Origin: UBA5336 sp039034035
GTDB taxonomy: Bacteria > Pseudomonadota > Alphaproteobacteria > Caulobacterales > Hyphomonadaceae
Assembly (NCBI GenBank): GCA_039034035.1
Contig: JBCCBN010000002.1
Coordinates: forward strand, 1-51,654
Length of the DNA stretch: 51,654 nt
Direction: 5' to 3'
Below are positions 35,752 through 45,106 of the stretch, piece by piece (position 1 is the stretch's first letter; every line of letters starts with the position of its first letter). The notes under the pieces are model-generated. The model was not told the origin of the DNA, ran no database searches, and saw only the letters and a list, made by a program, of their open reading frames with translations. The position numbers and the translations under genes are program-made.

Positions 35752-36876
35752 ATGAAAGAGCGCTGGTTCAGACAGCGCAAACCCGCCTGGATAACCGCCT
35801 TGCCCCGTTCCGTAATCACCGCCGGCATCATCTTGTTCGTGCTCCTCGCCTATTTCGGCCTGCGGACAGCCTTTCGGAGTGATCCGGCCGACACGGCCCC
35901 GGCGGCCGAGGCCTCAGAGGCTCGAGCCGATGTCCGCCCCCAGGCGGTTGTGCGCCCCGTCCTCGCCGAACCCCACGAAGTATTCGAATCCCTGAAAGGC
36001 CGCACCGAGGCCGAACGCTTGGTCGTCGTTCGCTCGGCCACCACCGGCACCGTTGTCGAGGCCCCTGCCCGGGAAGGCCGCATCGTTTCGAGCGGCAGTG
36101 TCCTGTGCCGGCTCGATGTGGAGGCCCGCGCGGTCCAGGTGGAACAGGCCGAAGCGAATCTTGCCTCCAAGACGCTCGATTGGGAAGCGGCCCGCGATCT
36201 CGCGGAGAAAGGTTGGACGTCCGCCACGTCCGCTGCCGCCGCCAAGGCCGCCTATGACGCTGCGGTTGCCGCCGTCGATGCCGCTCGGATCGAGATGGAA
36301 CGCACCATCCTCCGCGCGCCCTTTGCCGGTGTTTTCGATGAGCGCATGGCCGAGGTTGGCGATTTTCTCGCGCCCGGTGGCGCCTGCGGCCAGATGCTCG
36401 ATCTCAGCCCCATCCTGGTCGTCGTTGAAGCGACAGAGGCCCAGGCCGGCCGGATCGCCCTCGGCCAGACCGCTGCGGTAACCCTCGCCGATGGCCGCGC
36501 GCTGGAAGGCACCGTCCGCTATGTCGCGCGCACCGCCAACGCCGCCACCCGCACCTTCCGTGTCGAACTCGCGGTCCCCAATCCCGACTATGCCATCGCC
36601 GCCGGCCTCACCGCTTCGCTTCGCCTGAAGATGGGTGAGGCGCCAGCCGTCCTGCTCTCGCCGGCCCTCCTGGTCCTGCACGATGATGGCCGGGTCGGTG
36701 TGCGCCATGTGGACGATGCCGACACGGTCCAGTTCGCCGAGGTCCGCGTGATCGATGATGCCGACACCGGCATCTGGGTGGCCGGCTTGCCCGACCAGGC
36801 CAGGGTCCTCGCCGCCGGCCAGGACTATGTTCGCGAGGGCATCGAAGTTGTCCCCGTCGTTGATGAGGGGCTCTGA
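35752..36876 (+). CDS. RND efflux periplasmic adaptor (membrane fusion protein)
   Basis: A 374-residue HlyD/AcrA-type adaptor. One N-terminal membrane anchor (about 18-38) is followed by a lipoyl-like half-motif (TTGTVVEAPAREGRIVSSGS), a short helical hairpin (about 120-175), the returning lipoyl half (RAPFAGVFDERMAEVGDFLA), a barrel domain and a membrane-proximal domain. It links the inner-membrane pump to an outer-membrane channel; no channel gene is nearby. No Shine-Dalgarno is visible before the ATG, so the mRNA may be leaderless. The pump gene starts 3 bases after its stop. Confidence 0.92.
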   Translation: MKERWFRQRKPAWITALPRSVITAGIILFVLLAYFGLRTAFRSDPADTAPAAEASEARADVRPQAVVRPVLAEPHEVFESLKGRTEAERLVVVRSATTGTVVEAPAREGRIVSSGSVLCRLDVEARAVQVEQAEANLASKTLDWEAARDLAEKGWTSATSAAAAKAAYDAAVAAVDAARIEMERTILRAPFAGVFDERMAEVGDFLAPGGACGQMLDLSPILVVVEATEAQAGRIALGQTAAVTLADGRALEGTVRYVARTANAATRTFRVELAVPNPDYAIAAGLTASLRLKMGEAPAVLLSPALLVLHDDGRVGVRHVDDADTVQFAEVRVIDDADTGIWVAGLPDQARVLAAGQDYVREGIEVVPVVDEGL

Positions 36877-36879
36877 ACG

Positions 36880-39800
36880 ATGCATGGCTTGATCGATGGG
36901 GCCATCTGGCAGGCCCGTATGGTGCTGGCGGTGCTGGTCGTTGCTCTGCTCGCTGGTGGCGCGACCTATGTCAACCTGCCCAAGGAAGCCGACCCCGACG
37001 TCCCGATCCCCTTTGTCGGCGTCACCATCCCGCTGGAAGGCGTGTCGCCCGAAGATGCAGAGCGCTTGCTCATCCGGCCCGTCGAGACCGAGCTGAAATC
37101 GATCGAGGGGCTCAAGCAGATCGACAGTTATGCCCTCGAAGGGGCTGGCCAGATCATCGCCGAATTCGAAGTCAGCTTCGACCAGGACCAGGCCGTCCTC
37201 GACGTGCGCGAAGCGGTCGATCTGGCCCAGCGCGAATTTCCCGAAGACGCCCGCGAACCGATCATCTCCGAGCTCAACGCCTCGTTGTTCCCGATCCTCG
37301 TGATCAACATCTTTGGCGATGCGCCCGAGCGCGGCCTCTACGATGTCGCCCTGGGCCTCCAGGACGAGTTGGAAGGCCTTGAAGGCGTGCTCGAGGCGCG
37401 CCTCCTCGGAGACCGCGATGAAGTGCTCGAAATCGTCGTCGATCCGGTCAAGCTCGAAACCTACAATTTGTCCTACCAGGAAATCTTCGCCGCCGTTTCG
37501 GCCAATAACCGGCTTGTCCCGGCCGGCAACATCGCCATGGAAGAGGGCCGCTTCCCGGTGAAGATCCCCGGTCTGATCAAGACCGCCGAGGATGCCTTTT
37601 CCCTGCCAATCAAGACCTCGGGCGACGCTGTCATCACCCTCGCCGATGTCGCCGACATCCAGCGCACCTACAAGGACCGCACCAGCTATAGCGAGTTCAA
37701 CGGCCGCCCATCGGTCCAGCTCCAGATCGTCAAACGCGTCGGCGCCAACATCCTCGACACCGTCGATATGGTTGATGCCGTCATCGAGCGCCAGCAGGCC
37801 ACCTGGCCCGATACCGTCCAGGCCGAACTGACCTCCGACATGTCGGAGATGATCGAGGACCAGCTCGGCCAGCTCCAGGCCTCGATCGCAACCGCCGTCG
37901 TGCTGGTGATGATCATCGCTGCGCCTGCGCTCGGCCATGATGGTCGGCCTCGCGATCCCCGGCTCGTTCGTGATGGAGTTCCTGATGCTCGGCGTCTTTG
38001 GCTACACCATCAATATGATGGTGATGTTCGGCATGGTGATCGCGGTCGGCATCCTGGTCGATGGCGCCATCGTGGTCGTCGAATATGCCGACCGGAAAAT
38101 GGCCGAAGGGCTCCATCGCCGTGAAGCCTATGCCATGGCCGGAAAGCGCATGTTCTGGCCCATTGTGGCCTCCAGCGCGACGACACTGGCGGCTTTCTTC
38201 CCCTTCCTGTTCTGGGATTCCATGATCGGCAAGTTCATGTCCTTCCTGCCGATCACGCTGATCTTCGTGCTCGCCTCATCCCTGGTGATGGCGCTGATCT
38301 TCCTGCCCGTGCTCGGCTCGGTCGTCGGTGGGCGCGGCCGTTCAGAGGGCGGTGACGACCTCGCCGCTGTCTCTGGTGTCGGTGGTGACCCGCGCGACGC
38401 TCCCGGTTGGATCGGCACTTATGCCCGCTCCACGGCCACTCTTATCCGCCGGCCGTGGCTCGTGACGATGGGCGCCGCTCTCGCTATTGTCAGCATCTTC
38501 ATGTGGTTCGGCGCGACCGAGCACAGATCCGAGCTTTTCCTCGATGTCGAGCCCGAACAAGTCTACGTCTTCGTCCGCGCCCAGGGCAATCTCTCCGCCG
38601 CCGAGGAGTTCGCCCTCGTCAGCCGCACCGCCGCCGCCATCAGCGATATTTCCGGCATCGAATCCATGTCCACCACATCGGGTTCGGAAGGCTCCGGCAC
38701 CCTGAATTTCGACGGCGTGGCCCCCCCGCCCGAAGACACGGTCGGCCGCATCCTGATCAATTTCACGGACCGCGAATTCGGCTTTGACGGCCGCGAGACC
38801 GAACAGGCCATCCGCGACCGCCTTGACACGCTTTCGGGCGTCCGCTCCGAGGTTTCGAAACCCGAACAGGGTCCCCCGGTCGGCAAGGACATACAGGTCA
38901 TGCTCCGCTCCAATGATGGCGACGCCCTCAACCGCGCGACCCAGCAGGTGTTCGACTATGTCAACAGCATGGACGGCCTGCGCGAGGTGGAAGACACCCG
39001 TCCGCTTCCCGGCATCGAATATCAGATCAGGGTCGACCGCGCCCAGGCCGGCAAGTTCGGCGTCGACGTGGCCGAGGTTGGCGCCGCCGTCCAACTGGTC
39101 ACCAATGGCATCCTGGTCGGCCGCTACCGGCCCGACGATGCGCTCGACGAGGTCGACATCCGCGTCCGCCTGCCCGAAGACGACCGCAGCGTCGAAGCCC
39201 TCGACACACTGCGCATCGGCACGCCCCAGGGCCAGGTCCCGCTCTCGCTCTTCGTCACCCGCGAGGCCGCCCAGAAAGTCACCAAGATCGAACGCCGGGA
39301 CGGTAAGCGCGCCCTGTTCGTCCGCGCCAACGCGATCGAACAGGGCGCCGGCGCGGCCAAGGTCCAGGAAGTGCGCGAATGGATCGCCACCGCGAATATC
39401 GATCCTGCGGTAGAAGTGGGCTTCGAGGGCGCCGATGAAGATGCCGCCGAGGCCAACGCCTTCTTCGAAACGGCCGCGCTGGTGTCGCTCTTCCTGATGG
39501 GCATCATCTTGCTCTGGGAGTTCAACAATTTCTTTCATGTCTTTCTGACGCTGACAGCGGTCATCCTGTCGACCGCAGGGGTGCTCATCGGAATCCAGGT
39601 CTTCTTGCCCTACGTCTCAATCCTGATGGTTGGGGTCGGCATCGTGGCGTTGGCCGGTATCGTGGTGAACAATAATATTGTCCTCATCGATACGTTCCAG
39701 CGCCTCCGCCGCGATGGCCGAACCGCCGAAGAGGCTGCCATCGCCGCCGCCGCCCAGCGTATCCGCCCCATCCTGCTCACGACGCTGACCACCATTTGCG

Positions 39801-40114
39801 GCCTGTTGCCCATGATGTTCATGCTCAATGTCAATTTCCGGGAAGGGTCGATTACCCATGGCGGCGTCACAGCAGAATGGTGGGTACCGCTGGCCACCTC
39901 TGTTGTCTTCGGACTGGGTTTTTCGACCATCATGGCCCTGATCGTCACCCCGGTCTGGCTGGCAGCCCCGGAAAAGATCGCCCGCGCGGTCGAGCGCACC
40001 CTCGTCACCGCTGGCCTCCGCGAGCCCACGCCAGAGCCAGACCCGCTCGACGAGCCGGTCCAACCCCCACTGCCCGACATCGGCCTCGCCCCGGTTCGTC
40101 CCGCCGCGGAATAG
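36880..40114 (+). pseudogene. RND-family efflux permease, interrupted by a one-base frameshift
   Basis: Two frames together make one RND pump of about 1077 residues. The first (36880 to about 37925) covers TM1 and the porter start (NLPKEADPDVPIPFVGVTIP, LEGVSPEDAERL). The second (about 37926-40114) covers the remaining core from MMVGLAIPGSFVMEFLMLGVF on, with the RND motif GILVDGAIVVVEYADRKM. The break is at GCTGCGCCTGCGCTCGG near 37921-37926. Removing one C gives AALRSAMMVGLAIPGSF, the expected family sequence. It could be a true mutation or a sequencing error; the rest of the gene shows no decay. The second part also holds the TM8-12 block with VNNNIVLIDTFQRLRRDGRT. Drug or metal specificity is not evident. 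Confidence 0.9.
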
Positions 40115-40172
40115 CGCGGCGCAGCACCTGGCAATCGCCACGGATGCCCCCCGAATTCCGCGCCGATTTGTG

Positions 40173-40184
40173 ATGTTATAACAT
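40173..40184. promoter_or_regulatory. Zur-type operator upstream of the COG0523 GTPase
   Basis: ATGTTATAACAT is a perfect 12-bp palindrome 61 bases before the GTPase start. The core equals that of described Zur operators in proteobacteria (GTTATAAC with flanking AT). A COG0523 GTPase downstream is a classic Zur target, so zinc-starvation control is likely. The site also holds TATAAC, a possible -10 element. Confidence 0.65.
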
Positions 40185-40245
40185 TGTCGAGCCCCCGCAG
40201 CGGCCATACAATACAAGCGCAACCAGCCATGAGAGCCGTGATCCC

Positions 40246-41466
40246 ATGACCACCGAAACCGCGACCGACGACCAACGCCTCCCCGTCACCGTGCTGTCAG
40301 GATTCCTGGGCGCGGGAAAAACCACCCTGCTTAACCGCGTGCTCAACAATCGCGACGGGCGGCGCGTCGCGGTCATCGTGAACGACATGTCCGAGGTTAA
40401 CATCGATGCCGACCTCGTCCGCGCCGGGGCCGAGCTGAGCCGCACCGATGAGACGCTGGTCGAAATGTCCAATGGCTGCATTTGCTGTACCCTGCGCGAC
40501 GACCTCCTGGAAGAAGTGCGCCGGCTCGCCACCGAAGACCGGTTCGACTATCTGCTGATCGAATCCACCGGCGTCTCCGAACCCCTCCCCGTGGCCGCAA
40601 CCTTCGATTTCCGGGACGAAAGCGGCGTGAGCCTCTCGGACGTTGCCCGCATCGACACCATGGTCACCGTTGTCGACGCGGTGAACCTGCTCAAGGACTA
40701 TTCCAGCCATGATTTCCTCCGCGACCGGGGCGAAGTCATGGGCGAGGAGGATACCAGAACCCTCGTCCATCTGCTCACCGACCAGATCGAGTTCGCCGAC
40801 GTCGTGGTGCTCAACAAGGTGGACGACGCCACCGCGCAACAGGTCGATGCGGCCCTAAAGATCATCCGCAGCCTCAATGCCGACGCTGAAATCGTCGAAG
40901 CCAACTATTCCGATGTGGCCCCGGCCAGGATCTTCGATACCGGCCTCTTTGATTTCGCCAAGGCCGAAACCCACCCCATGTGGGCCAAGGAGCTTTACGG
41001 TTTCGCCGACCATGTGCCCGAGACCGAGGAATATGGCGTCACCTCCCACGTCTACCGCGCAAGGCGCCCGTTCAACCCCGAAGCCATCCACGCCCTGCTC
41101 AACGGCCCACTGCCGGGCGTCATCCGCGCCAAGGGACACTTCTGGATCGCCACTCGGCCCGAATGGCTCGCCGAATACTCGCTCGCTGGCGCACTTTCCA
41201 GCGTCGCGCCCCTTGGCACCTGGTGGGCCGCCGTACCCGAAGACCGCTGGCCCGAAAGCGATGCCCTTCGCGACTATCTGAACACCCATTGGCAGGAACC
41301 CTGGGGCGACCGGCGCCAGGAAATCGTCTTCATCGGCGCCGGCATCGATTGGCCGGCCCTGACGCGAAAACTCGACGAGGCGCTGGTGCCCGAAGGGGTC
41401 GACATGGCCGCCGCCGACCTGCCCGACCCGTTCCCGCTCTGGCGCCGGCAGGAGGCTGAACAATGA
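40246..41466 (+). CDS. CobW/COG0523-family metallochaperone GTPase, zinc type
   Basis: A 406-residue G3E GTPase. Walker A GFLGAGKTT (19-27), the metal site CICC (Cys78, 80, 81), LIESTGVSEP and NKVD are visible. The C-terminal CobW_C domain includes YRARRPFNPEAIHALL, IRAKGHFWIATRP and the LGTWWAAVPE segment typical of the ZigA/YciC subgroup. Such proteins hand zinc to client enzymes during zinc shortage. A Zur-like box lies upstream. The next small gene overlaps by ATGA. Confidence 0.93.
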   Translation: MTTETATDDQRLPVTVLSGFLGAGKTTLLNRVLNNRDGRRVAVIVNDMSEVNIDADLVRAGAELSRTDETLVEMSNGCICCTLRDDLLEEVRRLATEDRFDYLLIESTGVSEPLPVAATFDFRDESGVSLSDVARIDTMVTVVDAVNLLKDYSSHDFLRDRGEVMGEEDTRTLVHLLTDQIEFADVVVLNKVDDATAQQVDAALKIIRSLNADAEIVEANYSDVAPARIFDTGLFDFAKAETHPMWAKELYGFADHVPETEEYGVTSHVYRARRPFNPEAIHALLNGPLPGVIRAKGHFWIATRPEWLAEYSLAGALSSVAPLGTWWAAVPEDRWPESDALRDYLNTHWQEPWGDRRQEIVFIGAGIDWPALTRKLDEALVPEGVDMAAADLPDPFPLWRRQEAEQ

Positions 41467-41720
41467 CCGTGATCCCCCAGAATTTCGATGAATGGAAACA
41501 CTGTATCACCGTGCAGTGCGGCATCCCGTTGACGCCTTCCTTCGTGGAAACACGCATCAAGGCGCTGGAAGACGAGAAAGACTATCGCACCCGCAAATTC
41601 ATCGAAACTTGGGGCCAGGCCCACCACGCCAAAACTCTCGAATGGTTCCGCGAAGCCGCCACCCATTTCAACCAACCCGGCACTGCTACAGACACGGTCC
41701 AGCCCGTCCCCAAGGCCTGA
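41463..41720 (+). CDS. small conserved protein coupled to the zinc GTPase
   Basis: An 85-residue protein of unknown function (CITVQCGIPLTPSFVETRIK, then KDYRTRKFIETWGQAHHAKT and LEWFREAATHF). It overlaps the GTPase stop by ATGA. Short proteins with similar spacing of a Cys, a T-R-x-F and a W-x-x-x-A motif occur next to COG0523 genes in other proteobacteria as far as I recall, so it is probably part of the zinc-response operon. No known domain is recognised. The tail is Thr/Pro/Val-rich. Confidence 0.75.
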   Translation: MTVIPQNFDEWKHCITVQCGIPLTPSFVETRIKALEDEKDYRTRKFIETWGQAHHAKTLEWFREAATHFNQPGTATDTVQPVPKA

Positions 41721-41852
41721 ACAGATTGTTCTCGGCGAACAGCTGCGCTGCGGGCTGGGCGCTGGCAGAAACCCGCGCCGATTCGTTTATCGCTTCGAAC
41801 GCACTAGCTTCCTCCTGGGCGATAAAAGCATGACAGCGCTCGGGAGGAAAAA

Positions 41853-42698
41853 TTGGGGTATGGAGCGTGGAGCGACTGGGTCGGGCGAACCCATGCCGTC
41901 GAAGACCTGATCGGTCCCGGCATCGCCCATGCCATGGCGGCCACATTGGGCTCAACCGGCGCGGCGTCGCTCGACACGGGCGCGCCCGTCCCACACCCAT
42001 GGATCTGGGCCTATTTTCTGGAGCCCGCTGAAAGGCGCGAGATCGGTCCGGACGGTCATCCGAAGCGAGGCGGCTTCCTGCCGCCCATACCAAACCCCCG
42101 CCGCATGTGGGCGGGAAGCCGGTGCACGTTCGAAAACCATCTCCGCGTCGGTCAACAGGCACGGAAGACATCGACCATTCACTCCATCGAGGAGAAAAAC
42201 GGCAGGACCGGACCGATGGTCTTCGTCACGGTTCTGCATGAGACCACCGCGAACGGAACGCTCGTCATGCGAGAGGCGCAGGACATCGTCTACATTGATA
42301 TTCCCGAAGTCTTCTCTCCGCCCCCGGGCAAACCGGTGCCGCCTTGCGAGCATGTGGAACCGTACGACATCGACCCGGTTCTTCTGTTTCGCTACTCCGC
42401 CCTGACGTTCAATGGACACCGTATCCACTATGACCGGCCCTATAGCCGGGATGTGGAGAAGTATCCCGGGCTCGTTGTCCACGGGCCGCTCCAGGCAACG
42501 CTTCTCCATGATTTTGCCAGCCGGAAGTACCCTGATCGGACCCCCGCCAGCTTCGCATTTCGTGGTGTCCGGCCCATCTTCGATTTCGACGACATGACGC
42601 TCAATGCGCGCGAAGTCGATGGCAATACCGCGGAATTGTTCACCGCCAATGGCGATGGGGCGATCTCGATGACCGCCACGATGGAGTGGGCCGCATGA
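41853..42698 (+). CDS. mesaconyl-C4-CoA hydratase-like MaoC protein
   Basis: A 281-residue two-domain hot-dog protein. The N-terminal FAS1-like dehydratase half shows WSDWVGRTHAVEDLI and RMWAGSRCTFENHLRVG; the C-terminal MaoC half shows the catalytic region LTFNGHRIHYDRPY and PGLVVHGPLQATLLHDFA. This is the layout of mesaconyl-C4-CoA hydratase (Meh), which makes (S)-citramalyl-CoA. The start is a TTG at 41853 with GGGAGG five bases upstream. It is followed by a CitE-like lyase (ATGA overlap) and a CaiB-type transferase, the two partners of Meh in the 3-hydroxypropionate bicycle. Substrate assignment is inference from context. Confidence 0.8.
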   Translation: MGYGAWSDWVGRTHAVEDLIGPGIAHAMAATLGSTGAASLDTGAPVPHPWIWAYFLEPAERREIGPDGHPKRGGFLPPIPNPRRMWAGSRCTFENHLRVGQQARKTSTIHSIEEKNGRTGPMVFVTVLHETTANGTLVMREAQDIVYIDIPEVFSPPPGKPVPPCEHVEPYDIDPVLLFRYSALTFNGHRIHYDRPYSRDVEKYPGLVVHGPLQATLLHDFASRKYPDRTPASFAFRGVRPIFDFDDMTLNAREVDGNTAELFTANGDGAISMTATMEWAA

Positions 42699-43627
42699 GC
42701 GAGACGCGCCCCTTCCGGCTGGAGCGCTCGGCCCTGATTGTGCCCGGCTCAAATCCGGGGATGATCGAAAAGGCTGCTGCGGCCAGGGCTGACGCGGTCT
42801 GCATCGACCTGGAAGACGCCGTTGCGCCGGCGATGAAAGCCGAGGCGCGAAACCATGTGATTGGGGCCCTGAACACCCTGGATTTCGGCGGCAAGCTGCG
42901 CCAGGTCCGCATCAACGGCCTCGACACCCAATTCGCCTATCGCGATCTTGTCGACGTCCTTGAAGGCGCCGGAGACACGATTGACCTGATCGTCCTGCCC
43001 AAGGCCAGTCGCCGTGAGGATGTCGCCTTTGTCGCCACCTTGATCGACCAGGTCGAAGCGGCCATGGGACATCAGCAGCCAACCGGCATCGCCGCGCTGA
43101 TCGAAACTGCTGCGGGCATCGCCAACATCAATGAGATCGCTGCCACCAGTCCGCGTCTGGAGTCGCTTATTTTCGGCTCGGGCGATTTCGCCGCATCCAT
43201 GCAGATGCCGCTGAAAACGATTGGCGGCGAAGACGAGAATGATGCGCTTTATCCTGGCCATCGTTGGCACTTCGCCTTGCAATCCATCGCCATCGCGGCC
43301 CGCGTCAACGGCCTGCGCGCCTTAGACGGACCCTATGCAGGCACGCGCGATCGGGAAGGCATGGAGCGGTTTGCACGAATGTCCCGGTCCCTGGGCTTTG
43401 ATGGCAAGTGGTGCATCCACCCAAGCCAGCTCGAGATCGTGAACGAGGTCTTCTCGCCGAGCGAGCGCGAGGTCGAGTTTGCCCGCCGCGTCACTAGCGC
43501 CTACGCCGAAGCCCAGGCCGCCGGGACAGGCGCGATCACCATCGACGGCAAGATGGTCGACGCAGCCAATCTGAAAATGTGCCGGACAGTCCTGGCCAAG
43601 GCCCAAGAGGCTCAGCGTTTGAACTAG
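42695..43627 (+). CDS. CitE-family lyase, probable (S)-citramalyl-CoA lyase
   Basis: A 310-residue HpcH/CitE TIM-barrel protein. Signatures are SALIVPGSNPGMIEKAA, ADAVCIDLEDAVAP, VRINGLDT, LIVLPKASRREDV, IAALIETAAGIANI, LIFGSGDFAAS and KWCIHPSQLEIVNEVF. Such enzymes split acyl-CoAs of the malyl/citramalyl type. Between a Meh-like hydratase and an Mct-like transferase the expected reaction is (S)-citramalyl-CoA to acetyl-CoA and pyruvate. The ATG at 42695 overlaps the previous stop and has GGAG 8 bases upstream. An alternative is malyl-CoA or beta-methylmalyl-CoA lyase. Confidence 0.85.
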   Translation: MSETRPFRLERSALIVPGSNPGMIEKAAAARADAVCIDLEDAVAPAMKAEARNHVIGALNTLDFGGKLRQVRINGLDTQFAYRDLVDVLEGAGDTIDLIVLPKASRREDVAFVATLIDQVEAAMGHQQPTGIAALIETAAGIANINEIAATSPRLESLIFGSGDFAASMQMPLKTIGGEDENDALYPGHRWHFALQSIAIAARVNGLRALDGPYAGTRDREGMERFARMSRSLGFDGKWCIHPSQLEIVNEVFSPSEREVEFARRVTSAYAEAQAAGTGAITIDGKMVDAANLKMCRTVLAKAQEAQRLN

Positions 43628-43650
43628 ACACACCCCACAAAGGAGGCACC

Positions 43651-44868
43651 ATGGTCAAGATCCTTGGCGGTATGCGCATAGTAGAGGGCTCAGCATTTGT
43701 TGCGGCGCCCCTGGCAGGCATGACGTTGGCCCAGATGGGCGCAGACGTGATCCGCTTCGACAGGATCAAGGGCGGGCTCGACTATGATCGCTGGCCCGTG
43801 ACAAAGACCGGGCGCAGCCTTTTCTGGGCGGGATTGAACAAGGGCAAGCGGTCGATCGCGGTCGACATGTCCACGCCCCAGGGCCAGGAGGTTCTCACAC
43901 GGCTCATCTGTGCACCGGGCGAGCAGAACGGCATATTCCTGACCAATCTCCGCGTTCGCGGTTGGATGTCTTATGAGGGGCTCAAGGAACACAGGCCCGA
44001 TCTGATCATGTTGTCGGTGAAGGGCGATCGCAGTGGCGGGCCCCAGGTCGACTACACCATCAATCCTGCTGTGGGTTTTCCCATGGCCACGGGCCCCGAA
44101 GGCTCCGATGAGCCCGTGGGACATGTCCTGCCAGCATGGGACTGCATCACCGGTCAACAGGCCGCCCTCGGCATTCTCGCAGCTGAGCGCCATCGCCGCC
44201 TGACGGGTCAGGGGCAATTGGTGGAACTCGCCCTGAAGGACATGGCGCTCGCGATGCTCGGCAATCTGGGCATCATCGGCGAGGTCATGGTCAATGGAGA
44301 CGACAGGCCGAAGATGGGCAATGCGCTCTTCGGCGCCTACGCTCAGGACTTCCTATGCAAAGATGGCGAGCGGGTCATGGTCGTGGCGCTCACCTCTCGC
44401 CAGTGGCGGAACCTGAAGATCGCAACAGGCACCCAGGACGCCCTGGCCGATCTTGCGAGCAAGACGGGCAACGATCTTGAGCATGAAAGCGCGCGGTTCG
44501 AACACCGCCATGCGATCACTGAAATCCTCAAGCCTTTTTTCGACAAGCGCCCCCTGGCAGCCGCGGGCGAAGCGCTCGACAAGGCCGACGTGACGTGGAG
44601 CCAGTATCGGACGTTCAAACAGGCCGTCCATAACGACCCGGATCTCTCAACCGACAATCCGATGTTCTCAAAGTTGCACCACCCCGGCATCGGCTCGTTC
44701 CTGACGCCGGGCAATCCGGTCGCGTTTTCAGGAACAGAGCGCGTTGAGCCCCGCCGGGCACCGAGCCTGGGCGAGAACACGGAAGAAATCCTTGCTGAGA
44801 TCGGCTTCACGGGAACCGAAATCGCTCGCATGTACGACGACAAGATTGTAGCCGGGCCAACTCACTAG
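43651..44868 (+). CDS. CaiB-type CoA transferase, probable mesaconyl-CoA C1-C4 transferase
   Basis: A 405-residue class III CoA transferase. It shows VAAPLAGMTLAQMGADVIRF, the AGLNKGKRSIAVDM motif, VDYTINPAVGFPMATGP and HVLPAWDCITGQQAAL, where Asp of AWD sits at the catalytic aspartate position, then MGNALFGAYAQDFLCKDG. The whole matches the 2-methylfumaryl-CoA isomerase (Mct) subgroup, which moves CoA within mesaconyl-CoA from C1 to C4. AAAGGAGG four bases before the ATG at 43651 fixes the start. Its TAG stop is part of the CTAG end of the first palindromic repeat. Confidence 0.85.
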   Translation: MVKILGGMRIVEGSAFVAAPLAGMTLAQMGADVIRFDRIKGGLDYDRWPVTKTGRSLFWAGLNKGKRSIAVDMSTPQGQEVLTRLICAPGEQNGIFLTNLRVRGWMSYEGLKEHRPDLIMLSVKGDRSGGPQVDYTINPAVGFPMATGPEGSDEPVGHVLPAWDCITGQQAALGILAAERHRRLTGQGQLVELALKDMALAMLGNLGIIGEVMVNGDDRPKMGNALFGAYAQDFLCKDGERVMVVALTSRQWRNLKIATGTQDALADLASKTGNDLEHESARFEHRHAITEILKPFFDKRPLAAAGEALDKADVTWSQYRTFKQAVHNDPDLSTDNPMFSKLHHPGIGSFLTPGNPVAFSGTERVEPRRAPSLGENTEEILAEIGFTGTEIARMYDDKIVAGPTH

Positions 44869-45028
44869 AGCGCTTTCACCTTTGGTGGAAGCGCGCAGCG
44901 GGCAAGGCCCGCCGGGCGGCCAGCCCGCCCCATTTCTCCAAAGAAAATGCGGCGGCGTTTGGCGAAGCCAAATTGCCGTGAGCGACATCAAACGACGACT
45001 GATTCCGCCGAAGGCGAAATCAGTCTAG
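44865..45028 (+). repeat. palindromic repeat element, copy 1
   Basis: A 164-base element running from CTAG (44865) to CTAG (45025). The left hairpin is GCGCTTTCACC-TTT-GGTGGAAGCGC (one mismatch); the right hairpin is ACTGATTCCGCC-GAA-GGCGAAATCAGT (one mismatch). Between them lie CAGCGGGCAA, GCCGGGCG and CAGCCCGCC, shared with copy 2. The left CTAG contains the stop codon of the CoA transferase. Such terminal-hairpin elements are a known type of small palindromic repeat in alphaproteobacteria; the exact family is not assigned. Confidence 0.7.
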
Positions 45029-45106
45029 CATCTTCGGACGGTGCGCGACGACGAGGCTGACGGAACAGGCAAACGGCCAAACGCTGCAAATTGGCCGGAA
45101 GGCACT

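Noticed and set aside
35914..37938. 674-codon minus-strand frame across the RND genes
   Set aside because: It is antisense to the adaptor and pump, which have clear family motifs; its Gly/Asp/His-rich sequence is typical of a shadow frame.
41690..41852. Minus-strand reading that looks protein-like (AFEAINESARVSASAQPAAQ)
   Set aside because: It has no proper start or ribosome site and overlaps the end of a coupled gene; possible remnant, but unsupported.
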